DNA of 64,000 nucleotides from Diphasiastrum complanatum (taxonomy: Eukaryota > Streptophyta > Lycopodiopsida > Lycopodiales > Lycopodiaceae): contig CM055110.1 in NCBI GenBank assembly GCA_029204225.1, positions 41,769,862 through 41,833,861 on the forward strand. The letters are read 5' to 3'. A program made the position numbers and the translations under genes. Shown piece after piece: positions 1 to 10,165 of this stretch. The stretch's first letter is position 1, and each line of letters begins with the position of its first letter. The notes below the pieces were generated by a model, which saw only the letters and a list, made by a program, of their open reading frames with translations, was not told the DNA's origin and made no database searches.

Positions 1-632
1 ATATCTGCAGAAAAGCGTCTTGCGCGATCCACCATGCTCACCTTGAGTGTGAGGCTTTTTCTGTTGCTGCTGCACTTGATTCTTGCTCTTGGAATAATCT
101 TTCTTCTTGGTGTATAGAGCCATGGATTTGTCTTTGATGGTTCTCCATATTTCTTCTTGAAGAAGATGACCGATCACCTTTTGAAGAGTGAGGTCGGGTT
201 GTGTGGTCATCACCACAAAATATTCATACGACTTTGGAAGAGAAGAAAGCAAGATCATGACGACATCATCATCTTGAATATAACATCCTACAGCTGATAA
301 CTGATCCAACAAAGACTTGAAGTTGTTGATGTGAGAAGTGATGGCAGTAGAATTAGACATGCTAAGAGTAAAGAACTTCCTTCTAAGTTGTAATCTAGTG
401 GTTACATCATGAGTCTCATAGAGATTTGATAAGAAATCTAATACATTCTTAGAGGTTTTGCATGTGGTAACGTGGGATATTTGGGAGTCGGCCAGATTGA
501 GTGTGATACATGCTAAGGCCTTCTGATCTTTGATCTTCCATGCCTTTGCTTGATCACCATCTTCTGGTTTCAGGTCAGCACCTTCTACTACATCCCAAAG
601 ATCTCTATCTATCAACATCATTGTCGCGGCAT
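1..632 (-). CDS. Ty1/copia Gag (UBN2-type), partial, runs off the window
   Basis: Capsid-type polyprotein segment of a copia retrotransposon. About 210 codons are open without a stop. In order the frame shows MLIDRDLWDVV, a helical region with SHINNFKSLLDQLSAVG, the LLSSLPKSYEYFV core, LLQEEIWR, a Lys/Gln-rich stretch and then FCRY, where the CCHC zinc knuckle would begin beyond position 1. It closely resembles the Gag region at 56400-57260 on the same strand, including the MLIDRDL start. Homology stops near 632-640, so the first 20-40 residues are missing, and a matching leader/LTR sequence reappears only at about 1936. The absence of stops suggests a fairly young copy. The family call is firm; whether it is translated is unknown. 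Confidence 0.85.
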
Positions 633-1935
633 ACCAACAGTAAAATGATAGATATTTGTAGTATAAACGGGTATCGTTCCTACTAGAGAGCAATAAAAGG
701 GCTAATACTGAAATAACTAAGAATGAATGGAGTGGAGAGGAGAAGTGATTGCAAACTGGTCATCAACAGATGTTTCCACAAGGGGCTGCCAGTACAATCT
801 TGCAAAGAAGACAAAACACCCAGGAGAAAAAATGAATATTCAACAATGAAGTCCAGACTCAGGTTAGGAGTAAAACTGTGTATAATGGACATACTAGGAA
901 TTAAGATCATACATGGCAACAATATTTGTCCTTGAAACAACAAGAATGGCATCAGAGTGTAGAAGTTAGAGACTCGCCATCTAGCATGGTGCTCACTTAT
1001 CATTTAGAACCTCAACAGTCAAAGAAAACATACAAACTGATTTCTCATTAAGTCAATTCCGAATGTAGGCACTGAGAGTTAGAATCAAATACTAGAAAAC
1101 TGATCTAAGTCTCTGTATATGTCACTTAAAATCCTGTTATGAACCAAAACACAAGAACTATGCCAAGTCACCATGGAAAACATTTAGAAAAATGGTGTGA
1201 GACAGAACAATAGAAATCTGTATTGTTCAAAGAATAGCCAGTACATAGCATTCAATACAAATCTGCAATGCAAAATGGATTCCCAGGGAAGTACAACATC
1301 TGCATCGCCATTCTAGTTTACATTGAAATAAGAGAAGCTATAATGCTCTCTGAAAACATCACAACTAGGCTAACTCCTGCAACTCAGAATGCTACTGTCT
1401 GAATGCTTTACAATGGCATGAATCTGGCATGATATAGCCAGAGAGAAACTCATGCTAGAGGCTGTGGGCTCTAATAACTGTCTGCAGAGAGAGAGCAAAT
1501 GGTCATTTGCCTTTTGGAACAGGGCTTTCATTAGCCAATAAGAAGCTACCAACATAGGTTTGATAGTTAGAAACATGTTTGATGGCTGGAAATTCGACTG
1601 TAGGCTACAAACAGCCATCACCAAATTGAGCTTAGTAAAAAGGCTGGTGAGTCATTGAAGTGTGCTGAAAGCTGTCCATAATAGTGTGCCCTGACAGATG
1701 GCTACTGGAAGATTTATTTGAGCTATGCTCTGATAGCAATCTGATGGGGCAAGGGAGATGGAAGAATGCGAACGGAGAAGAGAGCAGGAATACTGCGGAA
1801 CAACTCTCCCATTATAGTCAACTGCTAGATGCAAAAATAATCCAATAGAGAGCTTATGCTAAGTATAATCACAACTTAAAGTGTTCTAGTTGCCCAACTC
1901 TTAAAAATTAATTCATACTCTCAGAAACAAGAGTA
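633..1935. other. Unassigned segment between Gag and its leader/LTR
   Basis: No coding region, RNA gene or known repeat could be recognised on either strand. The open frames are short and lack motifs. The segment separates the copia Gag at 1-632 from the leader-like sequence at 1936-2230, which are adjacent in the related copy near 57260-57300. It is therefore either an insertion or unrelated DNA joined by deletion. No target-site duplication or terminal repeat could be seen at its edges. Confidence 0.4.
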
Positions 1936-2590
1936 CAGTCCACCGAAGAGATTAGAAATGGTGTGTGTCGTATTATTGAAAAATGGATTCAATGAAAAGT
2001 ATAGTTTTGAAATAGATAGCAATAGCAGTATGATATTGCGAGTTCCTCAGGCGTCGAAGAAAGCCATCTTTTGATCAAAAACTAAGGAGTCGTAGACATA
2101 CGTGTTCTGATCAAAGTGAGTAAACAAGCGCAATCAAACAACAATAAAGTGTATTCAATACACTGAAGCACAATACAAATAACAATTACAACCAAAAATT
2201 GACGACGTAACTGGGAGGCTCAAAAAATACGTTTCATGGACGGAGCAACCAATAATTTGTGCTTGGATGATCTATTTATAGATTTCATCCGTGTATTGAC
2301 TACATCAAATGCTTGTCACCTAATTAGAAAAGTCGTTGTACTTGGAAGTATATGGCTTTTGTGACAACTATACATAGTATATACGGTCAACAAATCAGAA
2401 CTGTTGACGTGGACGAGGACATCGCAAAATCTCTCACTTTACATTCTACGTGAAGTGGTCTTCTCTCACTTCGCAAATTTTTGAAAGTGGCTGGGAACGT
2501 TCCTCGTTCAAAGTAGATGAACTTCCACATTTTTCTCTTTCTTTGGGATTTTGCGAAAAAGGCGAAGGTGCCCTTAAAAATGAAGGTGCC
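1936..2590 (-). repeat. Copia leader/LTR-like sequence, related to 57300-57560
   Basis: From the shared CCACCGAAGAG through GTTCCTCAGGCGTC and on to about 2200, this stretch aligns with 57314-57490 with many substitutions, so both are the same part of one copia family. On the minus strand a TATA-box-like TATAAATAG lies at 2273-2281, fitting an LTR promoter reading toward the Gag at 1-632. No primer-binding site matching initiator tRNA-Met and no clear TG...CA ends were found, so LTR limits are approximate. The part beyond 2230 is included only because it is AT-rich and has the TATA box. Confidence 0.5.
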
Positions 2591-2639
2591 TTAAAAGTAG
2601 TTTAACTCATGAAAATAGATGACCTTCGGAAATTTTCTC

Positions 2640-2815
2640 TCTCTTCACGAAAAAGTCTAAAATATTCGAACTTTTGAACTGTCGCGAACATTTCGTGAAA
2701 AGTCAAGGGTGTTAAAAAATATTTGAATTTTTGAACTGTCACGAACATTTCGCAAAAAAGTCGAGGGTGTTTAAAATAGTTGAACTTTTGGAATGCCGCA
2801 AAACTTTCATGAACA
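2640..2815. repeat. Three imperfect tandem copies, unit about 65 bp
   Basis: A unit containing CGAACTTTTGAACTGTCGCGAACATTTCG recurs near 2662, 2727 and 2782 with base changes and small indels. Read on the minus strand, the copies give a repeated FxYF...EMFxTVQKF pattern inside a 161-codon open frame. I take that frame to be an accident of the repeat, because it has no start context or family motif. It lies just downstream of the LTR-like stretch and may belong to it. Confidence 0.6.
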
Positions 2816-3074
2816 TTAAGCGAAGCTGTCTCGAAACTGTCTCGAACATAGTCCATTTCTGCAGACTGTCTCGAATGTAAGGTATTTTTGTAGACTTGTT
2901 CTAAATGCAAGTTTGCGGAAGCCCTTGAAGATGGCCAAGTCTTCAATGACTTCAAGTTATTAAACTTAACATCTGAACTTGAAATTATGACAAGATTGGT
3001 TACCCTTTGCTGGAGATCAGCCAGAAGCCCGTTGTAGACATTCTTCAAATAAGTTGGCTGTCTGAGTTTGTGAT

Positions 3075-3448
3075 TCCAAGGAGACAACGATGGGCTTAAT
3101 TTTTCTAAGCAGGTTGCTAGTTCTGGGATTGACCTTTCTTATTTGACTGCTCCTGATTGCTGTCATCTTCTTGGCAACTTTCTTCTTATGTTGCTTCTCT
3201 TTCTTCTTCTTTGAGAACAGAGCTTGAGAGTCATTGATGGAGGACGAGGACGCTCCATTCCTACGAGTTTCCTCCTGCAGCAGCATAGTTATGACTCTAG
3301 ATAAAGTTATTTCTAAGTGAGTGAAAATCATCATCACCTAGTTTTCATAAGAAGATGACAGACTAGACAATAAAGTCATTACAACATTAGAATCTTTAAT
3401 TGCTAAATCTATGGCTGCCATCTGCTTTAGTAGAGTCTTGAAATGATT
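3075..3448 (-). pseudogene. Copia Gag remnant
   Basis: The minus strand reads INHFKTLLKQM, then VVMTLLSSLSSSYEN, one in-frame stop, VITMLLQEETRRNGASSSS and a Lys-rich stretch. This is the order of the copia UBN2-type Gag core also seen at 1-632. The first zinc-knuckle cysteine cannot be found, and sequence beyond position 3075 no longer matches. The right edge runs into a (TG)n tract. It is a separate, older Gag fragment: it diverges strongly from the copy at 1-632. Confidence 0.7.
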
Positions 3449-3486
3449 TATGTGATTGGATATATGTATGTATGTGTGTATATATA

Positions 3487-3494
<8 letters not shown>

Positions 3495-3529
<35 letters not shown>
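3495..3529. repeat. (TG)n microsatellite
   Basis: About 17 uninterrupted TG units, preceded by a degenerate TATG/TATC run from about 3465. Confidence 0.95.
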
Positions 3530-3532
<3 letters not shown>

Positions 3533-4500
3533 AGTGGGTTAGTCCGTCGTTGACGACGAGTGGCCGACAATTTGGGTAGCAGCTTGTGGTCGAGACATGT
3601 GGATGATGTTCAGAGCGGGCGATTGATGATCTACTTAGCCATTCAACCCCTCCCCGTGGCCTGTGGCTTAACATTCTTTTCATTTTTAATTTTTTTCGTG
3701 AGATGACGCATTGCAGCATGTCCCTCCATGTTGTCGAGAGAGTGCAATATGTAAAGTTTGTTGTGCCAAGTGGCTTACGACATGGCAAGTCCCAAGCCTG
3801 CGTGGTTTGTCTCATGACATGCCTACGTAGCTTGCCACATGGCAACTTGTGAGTCCCAGCTCTCTCTCTCTCTCTCTCTCTCTCTCTAGGTCCACTCAAA
3901 CCTACATGGAAGAGCTTGGTTGGCTTGCCACACAAGCCAACCAAGCTCTTCCATATGGTAGCATGACAAGCCTATGACAAGCCTATGTGGTAGCATGCGA
4001 CATGCTTGCGTGACAGACATCAGACCTATGCCATGCCTATGTGGCCTGCCACACAAGCCTATGGTAGGCCTGCATGGCAATTTTTGAGCCCACCTATACC
4101 TCTCTCTCTAGGTCCACTCAAGCCTACGTGGGGTTGGCTTGCCATACATGCCTATGGTAGGCCTAAATGGCTTGCCACATGGCAAACCTCAAGCCTGCAT
4201 GATTTGCCATGTGGTAGACCTACGTGGCTTCCCACGCGGTAGTGTGCGACAGGCTTGGCATCTCAGTTGGCTTGCCAGCCTATGATGGGCCTACATGGCT
4301 TGCCACGTGGCTAACCCCAAGCCTGCATGATTTTCCATGTAGAAAGCATACGTGACTTGCCACGTGGCAGCCTATGACAAGCTTGGTAGATAGCAGGCCT
4401 ATGTGGCTTGTTACACAAGCCTACGGTAGGCCTACGTGGCTTGCCACGTGGTAGCTTGCGAGCCCCACCTCTTTCTCTCTCTAGGTCCACTCAAGCCTAC
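3530..4500. repeat. Degenerate minisatellite tract built on GTGGCTTGCCA
   Basis: The words CCTACGTGGCTTGCCACGTGG, AAGCCTATG and GGTAGGCCTA recur many times with variable spacing. The phrase AGGTCCACTCAA returns three times (about 3889, 4110 and 4484), each time after a CT-rich run, suggesting a higher-order unit of 220-370 bp. Open frames here encode only repetitive residues. The tract ends where the unassigned segment before the copia element at 5150 begins. Confidence 0.7.
3907..3953. repeat. Perfect 21-bp inverted repeat with 5-nt loop
   Basis: The arms 3907-3927 and 3933-3953 are exact reverse complements (starting TGGAAGAGCTTGG, ending CCAAGCTCTTCCA) separated by CCACA. The structure lies inside the minisatellite tract. 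Confidence 0.9.
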
Positions 4501-5149
4501 ATGGTAGAGCCTGATTGTCTTTGCTTGGAACAGTGCAAAGCTTGTGCAACAGCTTCCCAATCCAGTTGAGCTCTTGGATCGCCTAAAGAGCACAAGCTTG
4601 CAAAAAACACATAATATTTTTCATACATCTGAATTTGTCCCGTTAATGAAAATTTCCAAGCCTCTCCTCCATGAAGTAGTTTAAGCACCTTGCCCAAATT
4701 AAAAACCAACCCACCCCACGTTGTAAAAGGTTGCTTTGCTACTACCTTGCACCAATGAAGGAAGGAGCAAACTCTTGAAAAATATGAGCGCATTTGCCAC
4801 GCGCTCATGGTTGCATGTAATGCGTGGGCCGATTCAAAGGCTATAACCTCCAAACGAAGGACACCTGGACTGTACTTGCAAGTATGGTACAACAAAACAG
4901 AGTGATTGCAGCGGAGAAAGTGCTCGGAGTGCGCCAAAAGTGATTTCACCATTCCACTGGGCACGTAGTTGGGAGTTGATGACTGAGTGCATTTCGGAAG
5001 GCGACACTGATTTGGCTTTCAAATTGTGGAAGAGCGGCGAGTGGCCTGGTAAGGAAAAAAGTGCAGGTCATTATTTTCAACTGCTGACATCACAATTGGC
5101 CTCGACATACTGCTTTTAGCCTACGGCAGAAGTTTCAAACAGTTTTGCG
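4501..5149. other. Unassigned region upstream of the copia element
   Basis: A 155-codon frame is open on the minus strand (4497-4964) but shows no family motif, signal peptide or membrane segment that I recognise. The region occupies the place where the 5' LTR and primer-binding site of the plus-strand copia element should be, yet no TGGTATCAGAGC-like site was seen before the Gag start at 5150. It may be a diverged LTR or leader. I do not call the frame a gene. Confidence 0.3.
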
Positions 5150-5890
5150 ATGGCAAACATGGGAGAGTCCATTTTGAGTGAAAGTAGCAAATTGGACGGG
5201 ATTTCCAACTATGCAGTGTGGAAATTCAAAATGAAAAACATATTGATGGAGAAAGATGTGTGGGAAGTCGTCATAGGTATGAGAGAAGACCGCCAAATGA
5301 AGTTGACATCAAAGTGTTCGACAAAAAAATGAGAAAAATTTTGACCTTCATTAACTTGTCAGTGAAGGATCACTTCATTACCCACATTTGTGATGTTGTT
5401 ACACCCAAACAGGCATGAGATGTGCTAAAGGAGCAGTTCGAGACGTCAAGTTCGTCAAGAATCATGCTAAAGTCAAAGCTGAATAGTGCCTGAATGGAGC
5501 AAAGAGAGCACAACATGACCAGAATAAAGACAATGAGGAATGAACTATATTCTATTGGTGAGCGCATATGTGATGTGGAGCTGGTGCACAATGCATTGTG
5601 CGGCATTGCAGAGCCCTATCAAATGTTTGTGAGCTAAATAGCATCAAGAGAAAGATTGCCAACCTTTGACGAGCTCATAGGAATTTTGATGCAGGAAGAG
5701 CAACGACAAGAAGACGTCAAAATACTGACGATCAGGCACTTGCGACACGCCAAAAACAAGGCAAGGGCAAGGGCAAGAAGAAATCTAAGCAGCAATTTGC
5801 CAAGACTCAGGAGGATGAGGGATCTTCCAGTAAGACCAAGAATAAAGGCAAGTGCTTCCATTGTGGCAAAAGGGCCATTGGAAGTGTGAA
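5150..5890 (+). pseudogene. Copia Gag with zinc knuckle, frameshifted
   Basis: The start MANMGESIL is followed by KLDGISNYAVWKFKMKNILM, the usual N-terminal copia Gag motif, then the INLSVKDHFITHI block in another frame. Several stops and frame changes separate these from a Lys/Arg-rich stretch and CFHCGK...C near 5848-5895, a damaged CCHC knuckle of the nucleocapsid. The INLSVKDH block also occurs at 53942-54136 (minus), so both come from the same copia subgroup. ATG at 5150 is chosen because it directly precedes the conserved block. Confidence 0.75.
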
Positions 5891-6007
5891 TGTCGTAAAT
5901 TCCTGGCGGAACAAGGCAAGGGGAAACCGAAGCAAGCAGGTAACCTTGTCGATGAGGGTAAGATTGAAGACTCTAGCATCTTCATATATGCATTAAGCGT
6001 GGTATAT

Positions 6008-6360
6008 TGACTCGGGAGCCACAAGACACATGACAAGTAACAAGAATTGGTTCAGTAGCTTGAAAGTGTTGGATAATGGAACGTCCATTTCACAAGCAAA
6101 TGGCGAGATGTGCAAGATCAAGGGGATAGGCACCGTTTCAATCCAACTACCTGATGACAAAAGCAGGACGATCAGAGAGGTACTTTACGTACCAGGTTTG
6201 AAGCTTTCTGTTGGAGTCATTACTGATCAAAAGTTGAAAGTAGAATTTGCCCATGATCGTTGCTTTGTGAAGGATGTGAACCAAAAGTTCAAAGTTATTG
6301 TGTATGGAGTAAGGGAGCCCATTACAATTGTACAGGTTGAATGCTACAATCAAGGGGCAA
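6008..6360 (+). pseudogene. Copia aspartic protease
   Basis: The pepsin-like retroviral-type protease starts with the active-site motif DSGATRHMT (WYIDSGAT context), followed by LDNGTSISQANG, the GIGTVSI strand and EVLYVPGLKLSVGVI, the flap-to-core region of copia proteases. The active-site Asp-Ser-Gly is intact. A frameshift near the end separates it from the integrase zinc finger. The domain would process the Gag-Pol polyprotein inside virus-like particles. Confidence 0.8.
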
Positions 6361-6389
6361 TATGGAATCGTATTGTCCATTCCATCGCA

Positions 6390-7467
6390 AACTGAGTTGT
6401 GGCATAAGAGGCTTGGTCACTTGAACTTGGGAAGCCTTAGTTTAATGAGGACTTTGGAGATGGTAACAGGATTGCCCACTATAGAAGACCACTTGAAATC
6501 GATGTGCGAATCATGTGTATATGGGAAGCAGCATTGAGAGAAGTTCAATAAAGGTGGTGTTGTAAGAGCAAAGAACATCTTGGATTTAATCCACACAGAA
6601 TTATGTGGGCCTATGAGGACCATTTCCTTAGGTACAGCCTTCTATTTCATGACCTTTATTGATGATATGTCACGTAAGACGTGGATCTACTTCTTGAAGA
6701 AGAAATTAGATGCATTTGACAATTTCAAGAGCTTCAAAGCATTGGTCAAAAATCAAACAGGTAGGAAGATCAAAGTCCTAAGATCAGATAGTGGAGGTGA
6801 GTACAACTCTAATGACTTCAATGATCTTTGTGATCAATGTGGGATTAAAAGACAATTTACGCAAGCTCATACTCCTGCTCTCAATGGTGTAGCTAAGCGC
6901 AAGAATCGTATGATTGTGGAAAGTGCCAGATCTATGCTAGCTGAGATGAAACTACCAAAAGATTTTTGGTCAGAAGCATGTAGTACGGCAGTCTATCTTC
7001 AAAATAGAAGTCCTACCATTGCCATACCAAAGATAACACTTGAGGAAACATTCACTAAGAAGAAGCCAAAGGTGAACCACTCGCAAATCTTTGGATGTAA
7101 GGCCTTTGTACACATTCCTAAGGAAGAGAGACGTAAACTTGATGTAAAAGCTATCAAGTGCATATTCCTAGGATATGATGATCGTGTGAAAGGCTATAGA
7201 TGTTTTGATCCAGTCGAAAACAAAATCCATATAAGCCGAGATGTTATCTTTGATGAATCCAAGATGTATGAAGACGAAGATGCTGAGAAGATAGACACAT
7301 CCAGTAGGAAAAATGACATAGTGAGGATACCACCTGATGATGATCCATTCATTGACCTTCCGAGTGATGAACATGAGGATACATCTCAAGATACTACTAC
7401 TCAACCTCAAGAAACAGGTTGGAGAGGTAGGGACAAACCTTTTGGTGCAAGAAGGATTGAAATTTAG
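6390..7467 (+). pseudogene. Copia integrase with catalytic substitutions
   Basis: The HHCC zinc finger (WHKRLGH...CESCVYGK) is followed by a stop at 6537 and then the DDE core. The first acid position reads HTELCGPM (Glu for Asp), the second is present in RSDSGGEY, and the third reads NGVAKRKNR (Lys for Glu). The downstream block FGCKAFVHIPKEERRKLD and the FDESKMYEDED region are typical of copia. The stop and two altered catalytic residues make strand transfer impossible. The frame 6580-7467 is otherwise open for 295 codons. Confidence 0.85.
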
Positions 7468-7639
7468 GTGACAATCGCAAGGAGAAGGATGTACTGTGGG
7501 ATACATTTTCACTAGGAAGCCGATCACCTGACAAAAAGCTCCCTAAGTGGTTTGAGAGATTGATGGAGAGCCGCGATATAGATGACTTTACAGGATCATC
7601 TAACCAGGGATAGCTACGAAGATCAACAAGAGAGAAGAT

Positions 7640-8366
7640 ACTACCTGAAAGGTATGAAGCAAATTATGCTCTGTTATCCAACATTATTCAAAGCAAAGAA
7701 CCTTCGACTTATGGTGAAGCGAAGGATGATGAGATTTGGATCAAGGCCATGGGAGAGGAGATGGAGTCAATTGCTAAGCATAGCACATGGGACTTAGTAG
7801 AACCACCAGTTGGCAAGAAACCCATTGGTTGCAAATGGGTAGACAGGACTAAGTACCATGCAGATGGAAGTATAGCAAAGTACAAGGCAAGATTGGTGAT
7901 CAAAGGGTATGCACAAAGTAAAGGCATCGACTATGAGGAAACCTTTGCGCCGATATGTAAGTGGAATACTCTACGTCTACTTGTTACTTTAGCTTCACAT
8001 TTTGGTTGGCCTTTGCATCAGATGGATGTGAAATCTGCTTTTCTAAATGGTGAGTTAGAAGAAGAGGTGTTCATGGATCAATCTGAAGGCTTTGTAACGA
8101 AGGGACATGAAAATAAAGTATGTCGCTTGAAGAAAGCACCACGTGCGTGGTATAGCAGGATTGATGCCTACTTTCGTTCAAAGGGAATGGTGAGAACACA
8201 TTCTGATCCAAATCTATATGTCTTATGCTTTGATGGTATGAATGCTTTGATTGCTCTTTATGTTGATGACTGGATTATTACGGGAAATAATCAAGAGATG
8301 ATAGATATGATCAAGAAAGACCTCATGGAACAATTCGAGATGACAGATCTCAGCCTGATGCATTAA
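7640..8366 (+). pseudogene. Copia reverse transcriptase
   Basis: The motifs W-x-L-V-E-P-P, GCKWVDRTKY, ARLVIKGYAQ, the QMDVKSAFLNG block and YVDDWIITG appear in order. The usual SLYGLKQAPRAWY block is shortened to CRLKKAPRAWY, a loss of about six residues near 8130. The catalytic YVDD aspartates are intact, but Trp follows where Leu or Ile is usual. The frame ends at 8366 and RNase H restarts in another frame at about 8470. Confidence 0.85.
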
Positions 8367-8471
8367 TGCCTAGGAGTAGAGGTGTGGCAAAAAGGACACA
8401 AAGTGGGTTTAACACAGGTGAAGTATGTCAAAGAGTTGCTGCACAGGTTTAGGTTGTAGGATTGCAAACCA

Positions 8472-9207
8472 GTGAACACTCCTATTGAACCAGGTAAAAA
8501 GCTTTCTAAGCTTGATGAATCACAGTCATTTGATGCTACGCTTTATAGACAATTAGTAGGGAGCTTGATGTACCTTACCACAACTAGACCAGATATATGC
8601 TATGCTGTTGGCATTGTAAGTCAGTTTATGGCAGCACCTACGGAAACGCATTGGAAAGCAGCTAAACGCATTTTGCGTTATGTGAAAGGCACTTTAGAGT
8701 ATGGCTTGATTTACAGGAAGCATGATGGTTTACCTGAGTTGTGTGGCTATGTGGATGCGGACTGGGGAGGTGGCTATGATGATCATAGATCCACCACAGG
8801 ATATATATTCCAGTTTTGTGGTAATTGCTTTTCCTGGTCTAGTAAGAAGCAAAATACAATTGCTCTTTCCACCACAGAAGCAGAGTATAAGGCAATGTGT
8901 AGTGCTGCACAAGAAGCTATATGGTTGAGACAAATCTTGGAAGAGATTGGCATGAAACAGAAAAATCTCACAACTTTACATAGCGACAGTCAGAGTGGCA
9001 TTCAACTAGCAAAGAATCCAGTGTTCCATGCGAGAACTAAACACATTGAGATTCAATATCACTTCATACGTGAAAGGCTGCTAAGTCGTGAAATTCATGT
9101 TGTTCATTGTAGCACAGAAGAACAACTAGCTGATATTTTCACTAAGCCACTTACTGGAGAAAAGTTTGATAAGTTTAGATCAAAACTTTCTGTATTTAAA
9201 GTTTGTT
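8472..9207 (+). pseudogene. Copia RNase H, first copy
   Basis: The connection block SLMYLTTTRPDICYAVG is followed by the RNase H fold with DADWGG, the STTEAEYKA block (catalytic Glu), LHSDSQSGIQLAKNP (catalytic Asp) and the terminal TKHIEIQYHFIRE...DIFTKPL. All catalytic acids are present over 245 open codons. The stop at about 9207 is at the normal copia polyprotein end, 45 bp before the polypurine tract. Confidence 0.88.
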
Positions 9208-10040
9208 GACTTTAAAGCTATGTATATGACTCTATAAAAAGTGACTCTACTTTAAGGGAGAGAGTTAGAATTAAAGTTAGAATCACTATGTTACTATACT
9301 GTGGGTTCTATCAGTGGATAAGGATCAGTTGGCCTCGCCATGAGGCAAGTCGACGGGACACGCGTCCCGCCCACGGCAACCTGGGTCATGCATGGGTTGC
9401 AGATTGGGGAGGTGACTATGATGATCGTAGATCCACCACAGGGTATGTATTCCAATTTTGTGGTAGTTGCTTTTCCTGGTCTAGTAAGAAGCAAAACATA
9501 ATTGCTCTTTCCACCACAAAAGCATAGTATAAGACAATGTGTAGTGCAGCACAGGAAGCTATATGGTTGAGACAAATCTTGGAAGAAGTTGGCATGAAAC
9601 AGAAAAATCCCACGACATTACATAGCGACAGTCAGAGTGGCATTCAGCTAGCAAAGAATCCAGTGTTCCATGTGAGAACTAAACACATTGAGATTCAGTA
9701 TCACTTTATATGTGAGAGGCTGCTGAGTCGTAAAATTCATGTTGTTCATTGTAGCACAGAAGAACAACTAGCTGATATTTTCACTAAGCCACTTGTTGGA
9801 GAAAAGTTTGATAAGTTTAGATCAAAGCTTTATATACTTAAAGTTTGTTGACTTTAAAGCTATGTATATGACTGTATAAGAAGTAGACTCTACTTTAAGG
9901 GAGAGAGTTAGAATTAAAGTAGAATCATTGTGCTACTGTACTGTGGGTCCTATCAGTTGATAAGGATCAGTTGGCCTCGCCACGAGGCAAGTCGACGGGA
10001 CACGCGTCCCGCCAACGGCAACCTGGGTCATGCATGGGTT
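8757..10040 (+). repeat. Two-copy tandem duplication, 642-bp unit (RNase H end plus LTR start)
   Basis: Copy 1 (8757-9398) and copy 2 (9399-10040) align throughout at an offset of 642 bp with scattered substitutions. Each holds the RNase H second half, the polypurine tract and the first ~130 bp of the LTR. The junction joins LTR sequence (GCATGGGTTGC) to the middle of the RNase H coding region (GATTGGGGAGG), with TGC as possible microhomology. Copy 2 has its own stop (TAG in the STTKA block near 9526). Confidence 0.9.
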
Positions 10041-10165
10041 GCCTGAGTGAACAACTATATGTACAATGTAATTTCATTTTGAGAAATATAGTTGCTATGT
10101 GAGCTTGTTGTGGAGAGTGTTTTCTGTCTGTGTTACTGTGTAGCATGATCTGTGTTCCTATTCAA
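9908..10165 (+). repeat. 3' LTR of the copia element, approximate
   Basis: The polypurine tract TTTAAGGGAGAGAG (9894-9907) is followed by TTAGAATTAAAG, the usual position of a copia LTR start. The sequence continues through GAGAAATATAGTTGCTATGTGAGC. The 3' end is not defined: no 5' LTR is available for comparison and no target duplication was found, so 10165 is a guess. Confidence 0.45.

Larger units (their letters stand above)
5150..9207 (+). mobile_element. Degenerate Ty1/copia polyprotein (Gag-PR-IN-RT-RH)
   Basis: All copia domains occur in the standard order on the plus strand: Gag (5150-5890), protease (about 6008-6360), integrase (6390-7467), reverse transcriptase (about 7640-8366) and RNase H (8472-9207). 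The frame is broken many times, for example after codon 60 of Gag, after the integrase zinc finger at 6537 and at 8366. A polypurine tract lies at 9252-9264, followed by a 3' LTR start. No 5' LTR was found. The integrase has lost two catalytic acids and the reverse transcriptase has a short deletion, so the element is dead. Close family members must exist because the RNase H part is still well preserved. Confidence 0.9.

Noticed and set aside
2602-3087. 161-codon minus-strand frame as a repeat protein
   Set aside because: The internal repetition reflects a 65-bp DNA repeat, and its first part overlaps the copia Gag remnant in another frame.
4497-4964. 155-codon minus-strand frame as a host gene
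   Set aside because: No recognisable motif and no upstream promoter; it lies where the copia 5' LTR/leader is expected.
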